Assembly (NCBI RefSeq): GCF_003951095.1
Contig: NZ_QXGL01000001.1
Coordinates: forward strand, 248,001 to 312,000
Direction: 5' to 3'
Length of the DNA stretch: 64,000 bases
Source: Bifidobacterium goeldii
GTDB taxonomy: Bacteria; Actinomycetota; Actinomycetes; Actinomycetales; Bifidobacteriaceae
Shown here: positions 1 through 9,972 of the stretch, piece by piece
Layout: every line of letters starts with the position of its first letter
Numbering within the stretch: the first letter of the stretch is position 1
Program-made: the position numbers and the translations under genes
Notes under the pieces: generated by a model
Seen by the model: the letters and a program-made list of their open reading frames with translations, nothing else
Databases searched by the model: none
What the model was told of the DNA's origin: nothing

Positions 1-1
1 G

Positions 2-37
2 CTGCTCAACACGCAAATGTACACCAAGAAGAAGTAG
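2..37 (+). CDS. 3' end of an unidentified gene (partial)
   Basis: The first bases read as the last 11 codons of a plus-strand gene ending in a lysine-rich tail (LLNTQMYTKKK, then TAG at 35-37). The only support is the open frame and the strong hairpin that follows about 13 bases later, as expected at the end of a transcription unit. Too little is present to name a family. Confidence 0.3.
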   Translation: MLNTQMYTKKK

Positions 38-50
38 CTCTGGTGAGAAT

Positions 51-83
51 GAAAATAGGTCTTCCATTGGAAGACCTATTTTC
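51..83. terminator. 15-bp perfect hairpin between convergent genes
   Basis: Bases 51-65 and 69-83 form a perfect 15-bp stem with a 3-nt loop. The arm ends are A-rich on one side and T-rich on the other, so it can terminate the plus-strand gene at 1-37 and also transcripts of the era cluster arriving from the right. Confidence 0.8.
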
Positions 84-146
84 ATATGCAATGTGGGAGA
101 GTATCTGCAACTACACAAGCCGCAAATCACATCCCCACAGCAAACA

Positions 147-1166
147 CTAGAATCCCAGTTTCTCTAACTGCTTAGGATCAGACTGCCAACCCTTAGCAAC
201 CTTGACGTGCAAGTCAAGTTTCGCTTTACCGCCAACAATACGGTTAACCGGAGTACGCAACTTCTTCTTGACTCGTACAAGATGTTCCGCACCCTTGCCG
301 ATAATGATCGGTTTTTGCGAATCGCGTTCCACGTACACGGAAACCATTACGTGAATCTTGCCGTCGTAAGCAGCACCGGATTCGTTATCTTCCGGGTATT
401 CAATGGAATCAACCACAACGGCAAGCGAATGTGGCAGTTCGTCATCAAGTTCCTCAAGAAATGCACCGCGCACCAACTCAGCAATGGTCTCTTCTGGACG
501 TTCTTCGCTGATCTGATCATCCGGGTACATTTGCGGACCTTCAGGCGTGTTCGCAATAAGTACTTTGCGCACTTCATCAAGATTGTCATGCTCGAGCGCA
601 CTAACCGGCACGATATCGCTAAAGTCAGCAAATTCGTTAATCGCAATCAACTTGTCAATAAGCTGCTGACGGCCCAGTTCATCGATTTTCGTGACGATAG
701 CAATCAGCGGAATACGCCAACGGAACGTGCCATCATCCTGCTTGACTGCAAAATCAGCGCGAAGACGCGACAGAATACGCTTGTCACCCGGGCCAATCTC
801 CTGATCGGCAGGCAGCAGAAACGCTACGACATCAACATCAGACAAAGATTCTTCAACAACATCATTGAGTCGCTGGCCAAGCAGTGTACGAGGACGGTGA
901 ATACCCGGCGTGTCAACAAGCACAAGCTGTGCATGATCAGTAGTAAGAATGCCGCGGATTGCCTTTCGCGTCGTTTCTGGACGCGAAGATGCGATGGCAA
1001 TCTGCTTACCAATCAGTGCGTTAATCAGCGTTGACTTACCGACGTTAGGTCGGCCAACAACAGCAACGAAGCCCGAGCGGTAGGCGGTTTCTTCCGCTCC
1101 CCCGGCTGCAGCGTTAGTATCAACGCGAGACTGCTCATCGGACACAGTGGATTCAGTGTTGGTCAT
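147..1166 (-). CDS. era: GTPase Era
   Basis: Era is an essential GTPase that binds 16S rRNA near its 3' end and assists 30S subunit maturation. The P-loop GRPNVGKST lies near residue 40, the G3 motif DTPG near 88 and the G4 motif is TKID. A C-terminal KH-type RNA-binding region follows (the VMVSVYVERDSQKPIIIGKG stretch), giving about 339 residues, slightly longer than usual because of an acidic 30-residue N-terminal extension. I chose ATG 1166, which has AAGG upstream; a GTG two codons earlier is in frame. It is the last gene of the leftward phoH-ybeY-CNNM-era series. Confidence 0.96.
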   Translation of the reverse strand: MTNTESTVSDEQSRVDTNAAAGGAEETAYRSGFVAVVGRPNVGKSTLINALIGKQIAIASSRPETTRKAIRGILTTDHAQLVLVDTPGIHRPRTLLGQRLNDVVEESLSDVDVVAFLLPADQEIGPGDKRILSRLRADFAVKQDDGTFRWRIPLIAIVTKIDELGRQQLIDKLIAINEFADFSDIVPVSALEHDNLDEVRKVLIANTPEGPQMYPDDQISEERPEETIAELVRGAFLEELDDELPHSLAVVVDSIEYPEDNESGAAYDGKIHVMVSVYVERDSQKPIIIGKGAEHLVRVKKKLRTPVNRIVGGKAKLDLHVKVAKGWQSDPKQLEKLGF

Positions 1167-1277
1167 ACACACATGCCTTTACTGGTTTGTTGATTCGTAC
1201 TTTGTTTATTGTATCTGCTCGTATCTGCCATGTATTGTCAGTCTCTGAGGCCTGACTTGACGATACTGCTACTCGAG

Positions 1278-2705
1278 CTACTCGTTATCTTCGGAACGTT
1301 CTGGTTCACTATTGCTTGCAGACTCGTCATCGTCATGGTGCTGGGTATCAAGTGCAGCAGTATCATCGTTCGCCGGCTCCACAACAATCATTGAGACCTT
1401 CTTGCGGCGGCCCGCAGAATCAACCGCTGTCAATCGCAAACCGCGAGTTACCGCGGTAGCTCCAACAATCGGCACACGACCTAGCACCTTGGTGAGCAGA
1501 CCGTACACCGTATCGACATCATCTTCGTCAATATCAATCTCAAAGAGTTCTTCAAGCGTAGAAATTGGCGTGCGCGCAGGCATCTTCCACTTCTTGTCGC
1601 CAATGCGCTCAGGGTCAGTGTGCTGCGTGCGATCATGCTCATCTTCAAGCTCACCAACGATCTGCTCGATCGTGTCTTCAATGGTGACCAAACCCGCGAT
1701 TCCGCCATATTCGTCTACGACGATAGCAACATGTTGGCGAGTCTGCTGCATGGCATGAAACAGATCGTCAACCGGCTTAGATTCCGGAACGAGCATTGGC
1801 TGGCGGACAATAGAAGCCACATCGCGTTGTAACGCAGCAGGGTTAAACGCCGTAGCGCGAACAGCATCTTTCAGGTAAGCCACACCAACAAGATCATCAA
1901 CATCCGCGCCGATTACTGGCACACGAGAGAATCCCGAACGTGAGCAGAGCTTCAACATGTCGGATAGTGTTTCGTCCTTTTCCAACGTGATCATGTCGGT
2001 ACGCGGCACCATGATCTCACGCGTCAGCGTATCAGAGAGCGTGAGCACATTACGCAGCATCTCTGATACTTCTGGGTCAAAGTCATTCGCCTCGACCAAA
2101 CGGTCAATCGCAGCACGACCTTGCTCATGTTGAATTTTGTCAAGCTCTTCGTCATCTGACAGGTCAGATTCATCACGGCCGCGTTTTTTAGCGTCACGCT
2201 GACCACCAATCCGAGCGAATGGCGTAACAGCAACAGCAAACGACACTAAGGAAGCATGACCAAGCATTCGTTCTACTGGTTTCATTGCGCCAGCTGAACG
2301 TGGCCGAACCAGTACAGAAACCACAGCCACAATAATCGCGAACACTACGCCTGCAAGCAATTCAGCCCATAGTGGTGCGCCGAACAGTGCTGCAATACAG
2401 GTGACCAACACGCCATCAAGCACATTGCACATGATGCGGAAGAACGCACAAGATCCAGCCGTAGCATATCGGTCAGCAATGAGACGCTGTACTTTGTGAA
2501 TACGGTCGATTTTCTTCATGCGCAAGAACTGGGAAGTTTCCGAGTCCGTTTGCACTTCGAGAATCATATTGTTCAAGCTTGCTCGAGTGACGCGCGATAC
2601 CGCTCCTTCAGCGGCAGCCATACTCAGCGAAAACCAGACAAGTAGTGCAGCAACAAGCACTAGCACAGCGACGATGACGATCGTGGTCGTATCGGTTAAC
2701 GGCAT
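1278..2705 (-). CDS. CNNM/CBS-domain membrane protein (CorC/HlyC-like)
   Basis: A 475-residue protein with an N-terminal membrane segment (residues about 8-30), further hydrophobic segments near 90-135, then two CBS domains (from IMVPRTDMITLEKDE to EQIVGELEDEHD) and a C-terminal CorC_HlyC/transporter-associated domain. The family includes Mg/Co efflux proteins (MpfA, YtfL) once called hemolysins. The tail of about 40 residues is acidic and probably disordered. It lies directly between ybeY and era, the usual actinobacterial order, about 30 bases after ybeY. Ion specificity cannot be read from sequence. Confidence 0.9.
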   Translation of the reverse strand: MPLTDTTTIVIVAVLVLVAALLVWFSLSMAAAEGAVSRVTRASLNNMILEVQTDSETSQFLRMKKIDRIHKVQRLIADRYATAGSCAFFRIMCNVLDGVLVTCIAALFGAPLWAELLAGVVFAIIVAVVSVLVRPRSAGAMKPVERMLGHASLVSFAVAVTPFARIGGQRDAKKRGRDESDLSDDEELDKIQHEQGRAAIDRLVEANDFDPEVSEMLRNVLTLSDTLTREIMVPRTDMITLEKDETLSDMLKLCSRSGFSRVPVIGADVDDLVGVAYLKDAVRATAFNPAALQRDVASIVRQPMLVPESKPVDDLFHAMQQTRQHVAIVVDEYGGIAGLVTIEDTIEQIVGELEDEHDRTQHTDPERIGDKKWKMPARTPISTLEELFEIDIDEDDVDTVYGLLTKVLGRVPIVGATAVTRGLRLTAVDSAGRRKKVSMIVVEPANDDTAALDTQHHDDDESASNSEPERSEDNE

Positions 2706-2735
2706 TTTAGTGTCCTTGATAGTGATGACATATCA

Positions 2736-3281
2736 TCATTTGGTAATTTGGCGCCCAGAGCCATGCTCAGCGTCATATTCAGCAAGCGCATCATTCGCTC
2801 CAGCCGGTAGTACCGCTTGTTCAATGGGCTCTTGGCGGACGGCAAGGAAAGTGAGTAACAGTTGGCGCTGTAGCCCAAACATCTGCCGTTCCTGCTCGGC
2901 AGTGACATGGTCATAACCCAACAAATGCAGGATGCCATGAATAGTAAGCAGCATCATTTCCTGCATGGTGCTGTGACCAGCAGAACTTGCTTGCTGAGCT
3001 GCAACCCATGGGCAGATCACGAGATCGCCAAGTACGCCTTCCATTTCAGTTTTGCCATCTCCTGGGCGCAACTCATCCATAGGAAAGCTCATAACATCGG
3101 TAGGCCCTTGCAGGTTCATCCAACGCTCATGAAGTTCGGCAATCGGCTCAGGATCAACAAACAAAATGGTCAAATCAGATTGGGTACTGACCTGCATTTG
3201 ACTCATCACCCATACGCCTAAATCCGAAAACGCCTTTGCGTCGATATGCCATACGGTTTCATTCGTCACTTCGACGCTCAT
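2736..3281 (-). CDS. ybeY: Endoribonuclease YbeY
   Basis: YbeY is a single-domain zinc endoribonuclease involved in 16S rRNA 3'-end processing and ribosome quality control. The zinc signature [11 protein letters not shown], with three histidines, is at about residues 115-125 of 181, the usual place. The start codon overlaps the stop of phoH by four bases (ATGA), implying translational coupling. Length is slightly above the common 150-160 residues because of a C-terminal extension. Confidence 0.96.
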   Translation of the reverse strand: MSVEVTNETVWHIDAKAFSDLGVWVMSQMQVSTQSDLTILFVDPEPIAELHERWMNLQGPTDVMSFPMDELRPGDGKTEMEGVLGDLVICPWVAAQQASSAGHSTMQEMMLLTIHGILHLLGYDHVTAEQERQMFGLQRQLLLTFLAVRQEPIEQAVLPAGANDALAEYDAEHGSGRQITK

Positions 3282-4456
3282 GATTCATCCTTTGTTGTAT
3301 CGTGCGGCGCATCCTGCTGGCGAGTGTTCTGACTCTGCGCAAAGTGCGCGCTATGATCGTCAGTCTCACGCATCTTACGACGTTCACGTTGACGTTCAAG
3401 CTGAGCCGCATGACGATCATAAGCGTCCACAATGCGTCCAACAAGCTCATGGCGAACTACGTCGCCAGCACTTAAATGCGCGAATGCAATGCCATCAATA
3501 CCGTCGAGAATTGACTCAATGGTAGCCAAGCCGGATCGTGGAACAGTCAGATCAACCTGCGTAACATCGCCAGTAATCACCATTGTTGTGTTGAATCCGA
3601 GACGAGTAAGGAACATTTTCATCTGCTGTTCCGTAGTGTTCTGTGCCTCGTCAAGAATGACGAACGCGTCATTCAACGTGCGGCCACGCATATAGGCCAA
3701 AGGCGCTACTTCGATTGTGCCATCATCAAGAAAACGGTGCAGCTGATCAGGCCCTAACATGTCGGAAAGCGCATCGTAGAGCGGTCGCAAATACGGATCG
3801 ACCTTCTCGTTCAATGTGCCTGGCAAAAAACCAAGGTTTTCACCCGCTTCAACCGCAGGACGAGTCAGGATAATACGACGAATACGCCGATCCTGGAACG
3901 CGCGCACAGCTTTCGCAACAGCCAAATACGTTTTGCCTGTACCTGCAGGGCCAATCGCAAACGTTACTGTATGTGAATCGACAGCATTCATATATGCAAT
4001 TTGGCCGGCCGTTTTAGCCCGTACTGGCTGTCCTGCAGCAAATGTGATGACACCAGGAACTCGAGGCCGACGCCGCTCATTATCCTGTTCTGCGGGTTCG
4101 TTCGCAGGGTACAGCGCTGCCCTACCCATTGCAGCACGAGGGCGGTCATACCCGGGACGCTCTGCGCGAACACGGTTTTTTAACACCTGCTGGTCAAGCA
4201 TGCGCCGAACTGTATCCGCATCCATTGGAGCAGTGTATGCCGCTTGAATGATGGTGTTAACCACATCTTCCGCACGTGCTGCTTGCGATTCACTGTGCTT
4301 AGCATGCGAAAGAATAGCAATACGGTTACCGCGTACGATGATGGTCAGATCAGGGAATGCGCGTTCAACTTCGCGAATAACCTCATCCACTGGGCCGAGT
4401 ACAGCCACTGGATCGAGCTGCGGTGGGATGGTGATGGTACGTGTCGTAGTTGCCAC
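3278..4456 (-). CDS. phoH: PhoH-like ATPase
   Basis: A P-loop ATPase of the PhoH family (392 residues), related to the helicase core of RecD-like proteins and almost always encoded beside ybeY. Walker A GPAGTGKT is at about 169-176 and Walker B with ILDEAQN near 268. A KH-like N-terminal segment (residues 20-80) precedes the ATPase. It starts with GTG five bases after an AAAGGGG ribosome site and follows hinT by 9 bases. Its cellular substrate is unknown; a role in RNA metabolism is inferred from the ybeY linkage. Confidence 0.94.
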   Translation of the reverse strand: MATTTRTITIPPQLDPVAVLGPVDEVIREVERAFPDLTIIVRGNRIAILSHAKHSESQAARAEDVVNTIIQAAYTAPMDADTVRRMLDQQVLKNRVRAERPGYDRPRAAMGRAALYPANEPAEQDNERRRPRVPGVITFAAGQPVRAKTAGQIAYMNAVDSHTVTFAIGPAGTGKTYLAVAKAVRAFQDRRIRRIILTRPAVEAGENLGFLPGTLNEKVDPYLRPLYDALSDMLGPDQLHRFLDDGTIEVAPLAYMRGRTLNDAFVILDEAQNTTEQQMKMFLTRLGFNTTMVITGDVTQVDLTVPRSGLATIESILDGIDGIAFAHLSAGDVVRHELVGRIVDAYDRHAAQLERQRERRKMRETDDHSAHFAQSQNTRQQDAPHDTTKDES

Positions 4457-4465
4457 GAAACCCCT

Positions 4466-4801
4466 TTACTCGTCGAGCTGTTCGCCGGTAAGCACGTGTG
4501 CGTGCACATGGAACACTGTTTGACCGGCATCAAGACCCGTATTGAAAATCAGTCGATAGTCACCGTGGAATTCTTTATCGGCAATAGACTGAGCAACTTC
4601 TACAATGTGCGCCAATTCAGCCGGATCTGCCTTAGCGAGCTCCGCTACATTGGCATAGTGAGTGCGCGGCACAATCAACACATGCACTTTTGCCTTAGGG
4701 TTGATGTCTTTAAACGCGTAAGTGGTCTCATCCTCATACACCTTTGTGCTGGGGATTTCGCCGGCGATGATCTTGCAGAACAAGCAATCGTTGGTAGTCA
4801 T
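4466..4801 (-). CDS. hinT: HIT-family nucleotide hydrolase (HinT)
   Basis: A 111-residue histidine-triad protein. The triad HVHAHV at 98-103 is the active site of purine nucleoside phosphoramidases that cleave AMP-amine conjugates. The N-terminal CLFCKIIAGEIP motif is typical of HinT proteins. It heads the compact phoH-ybeY-CNNM-era unit and lies about 115 bases downstream of rsmE. Confidence 0.93.
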   Translation of the reverse strand: MTTNDCLFCKIIAGEIPSTKVYEDETTYAFKDINPKAKVHVLIVPRTHYANVAELAKADPAELAHIVEVAQSIADKEFHGDYRLIFNTGLDAGQTVFHVHAHVLTGEQLDE

Positions 4802-4917
4802 ATCGCTTTCTTACTCCTTGCCGCATTTCACGATAGTGTTATCGCTTTCCATGCTACTGCCATGCTATTGCGTCTTGCGGATATTCATGCCACCGCATGC
4901 CAGTTGATTGATGTGAT

Positions 4918-5715
4918 TTACGCAAAACGTCCGAGTGAACGAGACAGCAATGACAACGCGACTGGCCCCGCGGTTGAAGCGCGTAAAATATTCGATCCCA
5001 GCACAACGCTGTATGCGCCCGCCTGCGTAAATTCAGCAACTTCTTCTTCGCTAATTCCACCTTCAGGACCGACGACAACACTAATGTCACGTGGCTTGCC
5101 ATCTTCAAGGCAACGTTCAGCAAGCTGGGCAATACGATCTTCTATTGTCTGCCAGGTTGCGTTTGCATCTTGATGCAGCACGATAACAAGATCACCATGA
5201 ACGCAAGCACGTCGGCATATTGCCGTGATTTGTTTGCTAGAAACGCACTCCCCTAGCGTCGGAGTCCAGACACGGCGAGATTGCTCAGTAGCTGCCTGAA
5301 GCACCTGATTCCATTTGCGATCAGTACGCCCCGCTTTCCATTTGGCAATAGAACGGTTTGCTTGCCATGGGATTACCGTGTCCACGCCGATCTGCGTAGC
5401 CATGTCAATTGCTTGTTCATCATGACCAGTTTTTGCCAACGCTTGAATCAGAGTTAGCCGGGTAACTGGCTGTGGTTGGCGTCCAACGCGCTCAACACGC
5501 ACCATGCCATTGCGCGCATCAGTCAATACTGCGTGAATGCATAAGCCTTGCCCATCAGAGAGTTGCAAAGCATCGCCGTCTGTTAGACGCATTGCTTGAA
5601 TAGCGTGGCGACGTACAGCATCCGGAAGCGTAATTGTCCATCCAGTATTGAGTTCGTCGCTGTTTACTGGAACATCATCATGGCTTGGATCCAGTAGAAA
5701 CAAAGGTTCAGTCAT
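4918..5715 (-). CDS. rsmE: 16S rRNA (uracil1498-N3)-methyltransferase RsmE
   Basis: A SPOUT-class methyltransferase that modifies U1498 of 16S rRNA. The SAM-binding knot is seen as VVVGPEGGISEEEV near the C-terminus followed by LGSNILRASTA, where family members have LG..ILR.ETA; here serine replaces the usual glutamate before TA. The N-terminal PUA-like region contains LSDGQG. I place the start at ATG 5715 (MTEPLFLLDP); an upstream in-frame start at 5796 would add 27 residues with no family resemblance. Confidence 0.92.
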   Translation of the reverse strand: MTEPLFLLDPSHDDVPVNSDELNTGWTITLPDAVRRHAIQAMRLTDGDALQLSDGQGLCIHAVLTDARNGMVRVERVGRQPQPVTRLTLIQALAKTGHDEQAIDMATQIGVDTVIPWQANRSIAKWKAGRTDRKWNQVLQAATEQSRRVWTPTLGECVSSKQITAICRRACVHGDLVIVLHQDANATWQTIEDRIAQLAERCLEDGKPRDISVVVGPEGGISEEEVAEFTQAGAYSVVLGSNILRASTAGPVALSLLSRSLGRFA

Positions 5716-5844
5716 AGGCACTAGGCTACACAAGCAGACCGTACAAAACCGCAACCCACAGCCGCGACACGCCGAAGAGACTATTCGATTTGGCATTCCT
5801 CAAAAAGCACGCTATAGTTTCATCTCGTTGTCTGCAAGACACCT

Positions 5845-5932
5845 GTCCGGGTGGCGGAATGGTAGACGCGCTAGCTTGAGGTGCTAGTGCCTATTTTATA
5901 CAGGCGTGTGGGTTCAAGTCCCATCTCGGACA
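5845..5932 (+). tRNA. tRNA-Leu(GAG)
   Basis: Class II tRNA: acceptor stem GTCCGGG/CTCGGAC, anticodon stem CTAGC/GCTAG with loop TTGAGGT (anticodon GAG, reading CUC/CUU), a long variable arm, and a T arm GTGGG/CCCAT-type around TTCAAGT. CCA is not encoded. Confidence 0.95.
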
Positions 5933-5937
5933 CAAGC

Positions 5938-5963
5938 AAAACCCCGTGGAAACACGGGGTTTT
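5938..5963 (+). terminator. Terminator of tRNA-Leu(GAG)
   Basis: An 11-bp perfect stem (5938-5948 with 5953-5963), GAAA tetraloop, T-run at the 3' side. It follows the tRNA by 6 bases. Confidence 0.9.
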
Positions 5964-6080
5964 CTCGTATTTTCAGCCGCACAGGCCTAAGTCCCTGCCG
6001 CAAAGATGATCTCCGTAGCACGAAATATGGGTTAATAGACAAAACGTGGGTCTTATTTGCAGATCACCCAGAAAATGAAT

Positions 6081-6109
6081 AACCCCGGAATCATTGGAAT
6101 TCCGGGGTT
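6081..6109 (-). terminator. Terminator of tRNA-Pro
   Basis: An 11-bp perfect stem (6081-6091 with 6099-6109) just downstream of tRNA-Pro on the minus strand. From 5964 to 6080 I see no gene. Confidence 0.8.
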
Positions 6110-6114
6110 TCTGG

Positions 6115-6188
6115 TCGGGCTGACAGGATTTGAACCTGCGACATTCTGCTCCCAAAGCAGACGCGCTACCAAGCTGCGCTACAGCCCG
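6115..6188 (-). tRNA. tRNA-Pro(TGG)
   Basis: Acceptor CGGGCTG/CAGCCCG, D loop with TTGGTAG, anticodon loop TTTGGGA with anticodon TGG, and T loop TTCAAAT. All arms pair well; CCA is not encoded. Confidence 0.95.
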
Positions 6189-6347
6189 ATGTTGCCGTGA
6201 AAAAGCAACAATCGATAATTGTACTACATCCCTGGACTACGGCGTGGCGCGGAGCGTCGCGCTCCTTCCACCATGGTTTTTGTTGCTCATCGTTGCGTGC
6301 TGTGGTCATGCCGCTACAATAAACGTGGACTAACGAAGGGAGCGAAC

Positions 6348-7595
6348 ATGGGTAGGCATCAACGTGCTGAAACGTTGGGATTGGTGTCATTCCTGATCTG
6401 TTCGGTTGCTGCCTTCGCAGGGATGAAGCTGTATCTTGAATTCGCTTCAGCTATTTGGCAGGTGACGCAACGCCGATTTACCGCAGCAGCAGCGATTATT
6501 GCAGCTTGCGGCGTGATTTCGTTCATCATTGGGTATGCCAGTAATTCTCGCTCGTTGACGCTCAAACACGGCTGGTGGATGCCAATTCGTCGAATCTTTG
6601 AGATTTTGGCTCTCTCAGTGGTGTATGCGTCTACGATTTTTCTCTCATCATTCGCACTTTTCAGTGTCGTTAACACCGTGCTCGGCATGCATCTACTTGC
6701 TGGTTATATGCCAGCTGCGTGTGCAGGATTCGCCGGCGTGGCTGGATATATGACGTTTGTGCAAGCTGAATTGATGAATGCGAAAACGCTAGCATCATTG
6801 TTGCCATTTTTTGTGATCTCAGGCGTAAGCACAGCTGGATTTACCACGGATGATCCGTACTGGTATCACAATAACTTTTCGCAGCTCGGTGATCGTACAA
6901 CGTTCGCTGCACGCATGTTCAATTCAACACTGATGCTCGCAGGCACATGCATCATCATCGTGAGCTACTTCGCGATTTCTGAGCTCATTACTACACAACG
7001 TCTTGAACGCTTGTGGCATGAGCGGCAAGATGTTTCTCATCAATCAGAAGAAATACATCATTTTAAACTTCGTATCGCCATACTTTCTTTGCTGCTGACG
7101 ATTTCTGGTTTGGCATTTATTGGTATCGGTGTGTTCCGTTACACGCCGCATTACATCATGCACAATGTGTGTGCCAAAGGGCTTCCGCTTATCATGGGCG
7201 TGCTGCTGCTTGCATTGCCTTGGCTTGCGCCGAAAATGCCCAAAGCTATGTACGTGGTGTCGGATTTAGCAATCGCTGTATGTGCGGCGTTCGGCATATA
7301 CATGTTGATGGGGCATGACACGTTAACGAATCTCGAAGCACTCGCGTGCGCATTCTTCCTTGGTTGGTTTATTGTCTTTTCAAGGCAAATTGCAGCAATC
7401 GAGGCAGATCGTGCACAAATGCAGCTTGTCATGTTGCAAGCTCAACGAGCCAACATGGTAACTGTTCCTGACGCGCTGGCGGATGCACTTGACAGTACTG
7501 AAGCAGTCAAAGAAGCCGCACAGCAGGCAGCCTCCTCCCCCAGTGAGCATGACGCAACTGCCGCATTGCAGTCACGACTCGCTGCTGAACGCTAG
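6348..7595 (+). CDS. Multi-pass membrane protein (DUF998-like)
   Basis: A 415-residue protein with about eight hydrophobic segments, an N-in start (MGRHQRAE) and a cytoplasmic C-terminal tail of about 60 mostly hydrophilic residues. Between segments 4 and 5 it has YHNNFSQLGD, resembling the N-x-S-x-LG loop of DUF998 membrane proteins; function is unknown. ATG 6348 is preceded by GAAGGGAG, so the open frame reaching back to 6219 is not used. It is monocistronic, with tRNA-Pro on the left and glgX convergent on the right. Confidence 0.75.
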   Translation: MGRHQRAETLGLVSFLICSVAAFAGMKLYLEFASAIWQVTQRRFTAAAAIIAACGVISFIIGYASNSRSLTLKHGWWMPIRRIFEILALSVVYASTIFLSSFALFSVVNTVLGMHLLAGYMPAACAGFAGVAGYMTFVQAELMNAKTLASLLPFFVISGVSTAGFTTDDPYWYHNNFSQLGDRTTFAARMFNSTLMLAGTCIIIVSYFAISELITTQRLERLWHERQDVSHQSEEIHHFKLRIAILSLLLTISGLAFIGIGVFRYTPHYIMHNVCAKGLPLIMGVLLLALPWLAPKMPKAMYVVSDLAIAVCAAFGIYMLMGHDTLTNLEALACAFFLGWFIVFSRQIAAIEADRAQMQLVMLQAQRANMVTVPDALADALDSTEAVKEAAQQAASSPSEHDATAALQSRLAAER

Positions 7596-7657
7596 ATCAG
7601 CTCTCAATTAGCGAGTTATTTATCGCATTTCCCGCTCAAACACAGCGCTCACACAAT

Positions 7658-7714
7658 TATGGGGATGGTTCTTTTGTCAGCGTCTGGCGCACTGGCTAAA
7701 GAACCATCCCCATA
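7658..7714. terminator. 17-bp perfect inverted repeat between convergent genes
   Basis: Bases 7658-7674 and 7698-7714 are exact inverted copies. The 23-nt loop contains a second, imperfect GTCAGCG/CGCACTGGC hairpin. It lies between the membrane protein and glgX, which converge, so it can serve both. The right arm falls just before the glgX stop codon. Confidence 0.6.
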
Positions 7715-7730
7715 TGTATGCAACTATCTG

Positions 7731-9872
7731 TCACGCTTCCGCACGGTGTGCTGGGCAGTCAGCGCTCTTCAGCAGCAGGAAACTACGCGACTGCGCAGTA
7801 ATCGCAAAACCTGCCTCATAGCTCAGCTCAGGACCCTTCGGGTTGTACGTGTCAATAAGCAGCTGCCATTTCTTGCCATATCGTTCATCAGGCAGTGTGA
7901 ACATAATCGGCTCGTAATGCGCATTAAAAATCAGAATGAAATCATTGTCAACCATCTTCGAACCGTACCAGTCGGTTTCTGGAATGCTTGAACCATTGAG
8001 ATACACCATTACTGAGAACGCATGCGTGTTCTGCCAATCGTCCATGTCCATGATGGAACCAGTGTGATCAAACCATTCGATCTGCGGGATCGTCGACATG
8101 TCTTCGCCCGGTTCGCGGCCAGTGAAGAATCGACGCCTGTGCAGCACCGGATGGTCGAGACGCAAATGAATCAGTTTAGAAACAAATTCAAGCTGATCTT
8201 TCTGAGCAGGCGTATGATCCCAGCTCGTCCAAGAGATTTCATTGTCTTGGCAGTACGCATTATTGTTGCCTTGCTGCGTACGCTCTACTTCGTCGCCACC
8301 GCAAATCATCGGAATGCCTTGGCTAACAAGTAGCGTTGAGAACAGATTGCGCAGCTGACGTTGACGTAAATCGTTGACGTCAGCAATCGCAGTGGGACCT
8401 TCAATACCGCAGTTCCACGAGCGATTGTTGTTTTCGCCATCACGATTATCTTCACCGTTAGCATCATTATGCTTGTAGTTGTACGTGACCAAATCGTTCA
8501 TGGTGAAGCCGTCATGTGCAGTAATGAAGTTCACTGATGCAACTGGACGACGACCATTAACCTGATAGAGGTCAGAACTACCAAGCAGTCGGCTCGCAAA
8601 TTCTGGCAATGTAGACGGTTGCGAACGCCAGAAGTCACGCACGCAATCACGGTAGCGGCCGTTCCATTCAGACCAACTCGAGGGGAAGCCACCCACTTGG
8701 TAGCCGCCAGAACCCAAATCCCATGGCTCAGCAATAAGCTTGACACGGCTGATAACCGGATCTTGTTCGACGATGTCGAAGAACGCGGACAGCTTATCAA
8801 CCTCCTGGAACTGGCGAGCGAGCGTAGCTGCCAGATCGAAGCGGAAGCCGTCAACGTGCATTTCAGTCACCCAGTAGCGCAGCGAATCAGTGATGAGCTG
8901 CAGCGCGTGCGGAGAGCGCATGAGCAGTGAGTTGCCCGTACCAGTAGTGTCGAAGTAGTGACGCTGATCACCGTCAACAAGACGATAGTACGAACGGTTA
9001 TCAATGCCCTTGAAGCTCAAGGTTGGGCCGCGATCGTTACCTTCAGCAGTGTGGTTATATACCACGTCAAGAATGACTTCGATACCAGCACGATGGTACG
9101 CTTTGACCATCGATTTGAATTCGTTCACCTGCTCGCCACGCTGGCCAGCGCTTGAGTAAGCGTTATGCGGCGCGAAGAAGCCGATAGTGTTGTATCCCCA
9201 GTAGTTGCTCAATCCTTTTTCTTGCAGGAACGAGTCATTGACGAACTGGTGAATTGGCATGAGCTCAATGGCGGTAATACCTAGCTTCTTAAGATATTCA
9301 ATGACTGACGGGTGCGCCATACCCGCGTAAGTGCCTCGAATTTGCGGCGGCACGTCTTTGTTGAGGTTGGTCATACCGCGTACGTGCGCTTCATAAATCA
9401 CAGAATCGTGGTATGGGGTGCGCGGATGCTGGTCGTTATTCCAATCAAAATATGGGTTAACGACGACAGATTTCATCGTATGCGCGGCAGAATCGAGATC
9501 GTTGCGCGCGCTGAGATTGTCGGGATTATCAAACCAGTATGAGAACAAGCTTTCATCGCCGTCAATATTGCCTTCGATTGCCTTGGCATACGGGTCAAGC
9601 AGCAGCTTGTTTGGATTACAACGCAGACCATTAGCTGGATCATATGGTCCGTACACACGGTAACCATATCGTTGACCAGGGCGAATACCGGGGAGATAGT
9701 TATGCCATACGTACGAGTTCTGCTCTGTCATCTCGATGCGAGTCTCGTTGTCCTGCTCATCAAACAGGCACAGCTCAACTTTGTCGGCGACCTGGGAGAA
9801 CAGCGCAAAATTCACACCGGAGCCATCGTAATTTGCTCCGAGAGGATACATTGAACCGGGTCTAATCTGCAT
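7731..9872 (-). CDS. glgX: Glycogen debranching enzyme GlgX (isoamylase type)
   Basis: A 713-residue GH13 enzyme hydrolysing alpha-1,6 branches of glycogen or limit dextrins. The N-terminal CBM48-like segment begins RPGSMYPLGANYDGSGVNFA. The catalytic triad is visible: nucleophile Asp in GFRFDLAATL, acid/base Glu in IAEPWDLG, and the third Asp in TAHDGFTMNDLV. No signal peptide, so cytoplasmic. The GGAGG ribosome site abuts the first ATG, so initiation there is odd; the next ATG is eight codons in. Monocistronic. Confidence 0.95.
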   Translation of the reverse strand: MQIRPGSMYPLGANYDGSGVNFALFSQVADKVELCLFDEQDNETRIEMTEQNSYVWHNYLPGIRPGQRYGYRVYGPYDPANGLRCNPNKLLLDPYAKAIEGNIDGDESLFSYWFDNPDNLSARNDLDSAAHTMKSVVVNPYFDWNNDQHPRTPYHDSVIYEAHVRGMTNLNKDVPPQIRGTYAGMAHPSVIEYLKKLGITAIELMPIHQFVNDSFLQEKGLSNYWGYNTIGFFAPHNAYSSAGQRGEQVNEFKSMVKAYHRAGIEVILDVVYNHTAEGNDRGPTLSFKGIDNRSYYRLVDGDQRHYFDTTGTGNSLLMRSPHALQLITDSLRYWVTEMHVDGFRFDLAATLARQFQEVDKLSAFFDIVEQDPVISRVKLIAEPWDLGSGGYQVGGFPSSWSEWNGRYRDCVRDFWRSQPSTLPEFASRLLGSSDLYQVNGRRPVASVNFITAHDGFTMNDLVTYNYKHNDANGEDNRDGENNNRSWNCGIEGPTAIADVNDLRQRQLRNLFSTLLVSQGIPMICGGDEVERTQQGNNNAYCQDNEISWTSWDHTPAQKDQLEFVSKLIHLRLDHPVLHRRRFFTGREPGEDMSTIPQIEWFDHTGSIMDMDDWQNTHAFSVMVYLNGSSIPETDWYGSKMVDNDFILIFNAHYEPIMFTLPDERYGKKWQLLIDTYNPKGPELSYEAGFAITAQSRSFLLLKSADCPAHRAEA

Positions 9873-9972
9873 ACCTCCGATTATCGCACGACTCGGCTTG
9901 CTATATTCGCATCAAACCTCACTGCTAAGCAAATTGCATGTGATGATTCGGCGATGATATGGTGACATGCGC

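Noticed and set aside
207..1034. Plus-strand 275-codon open frame opposite era
   Set aside because: Exact antisense of a well-conserved gene, no ribosome site and biased composition.
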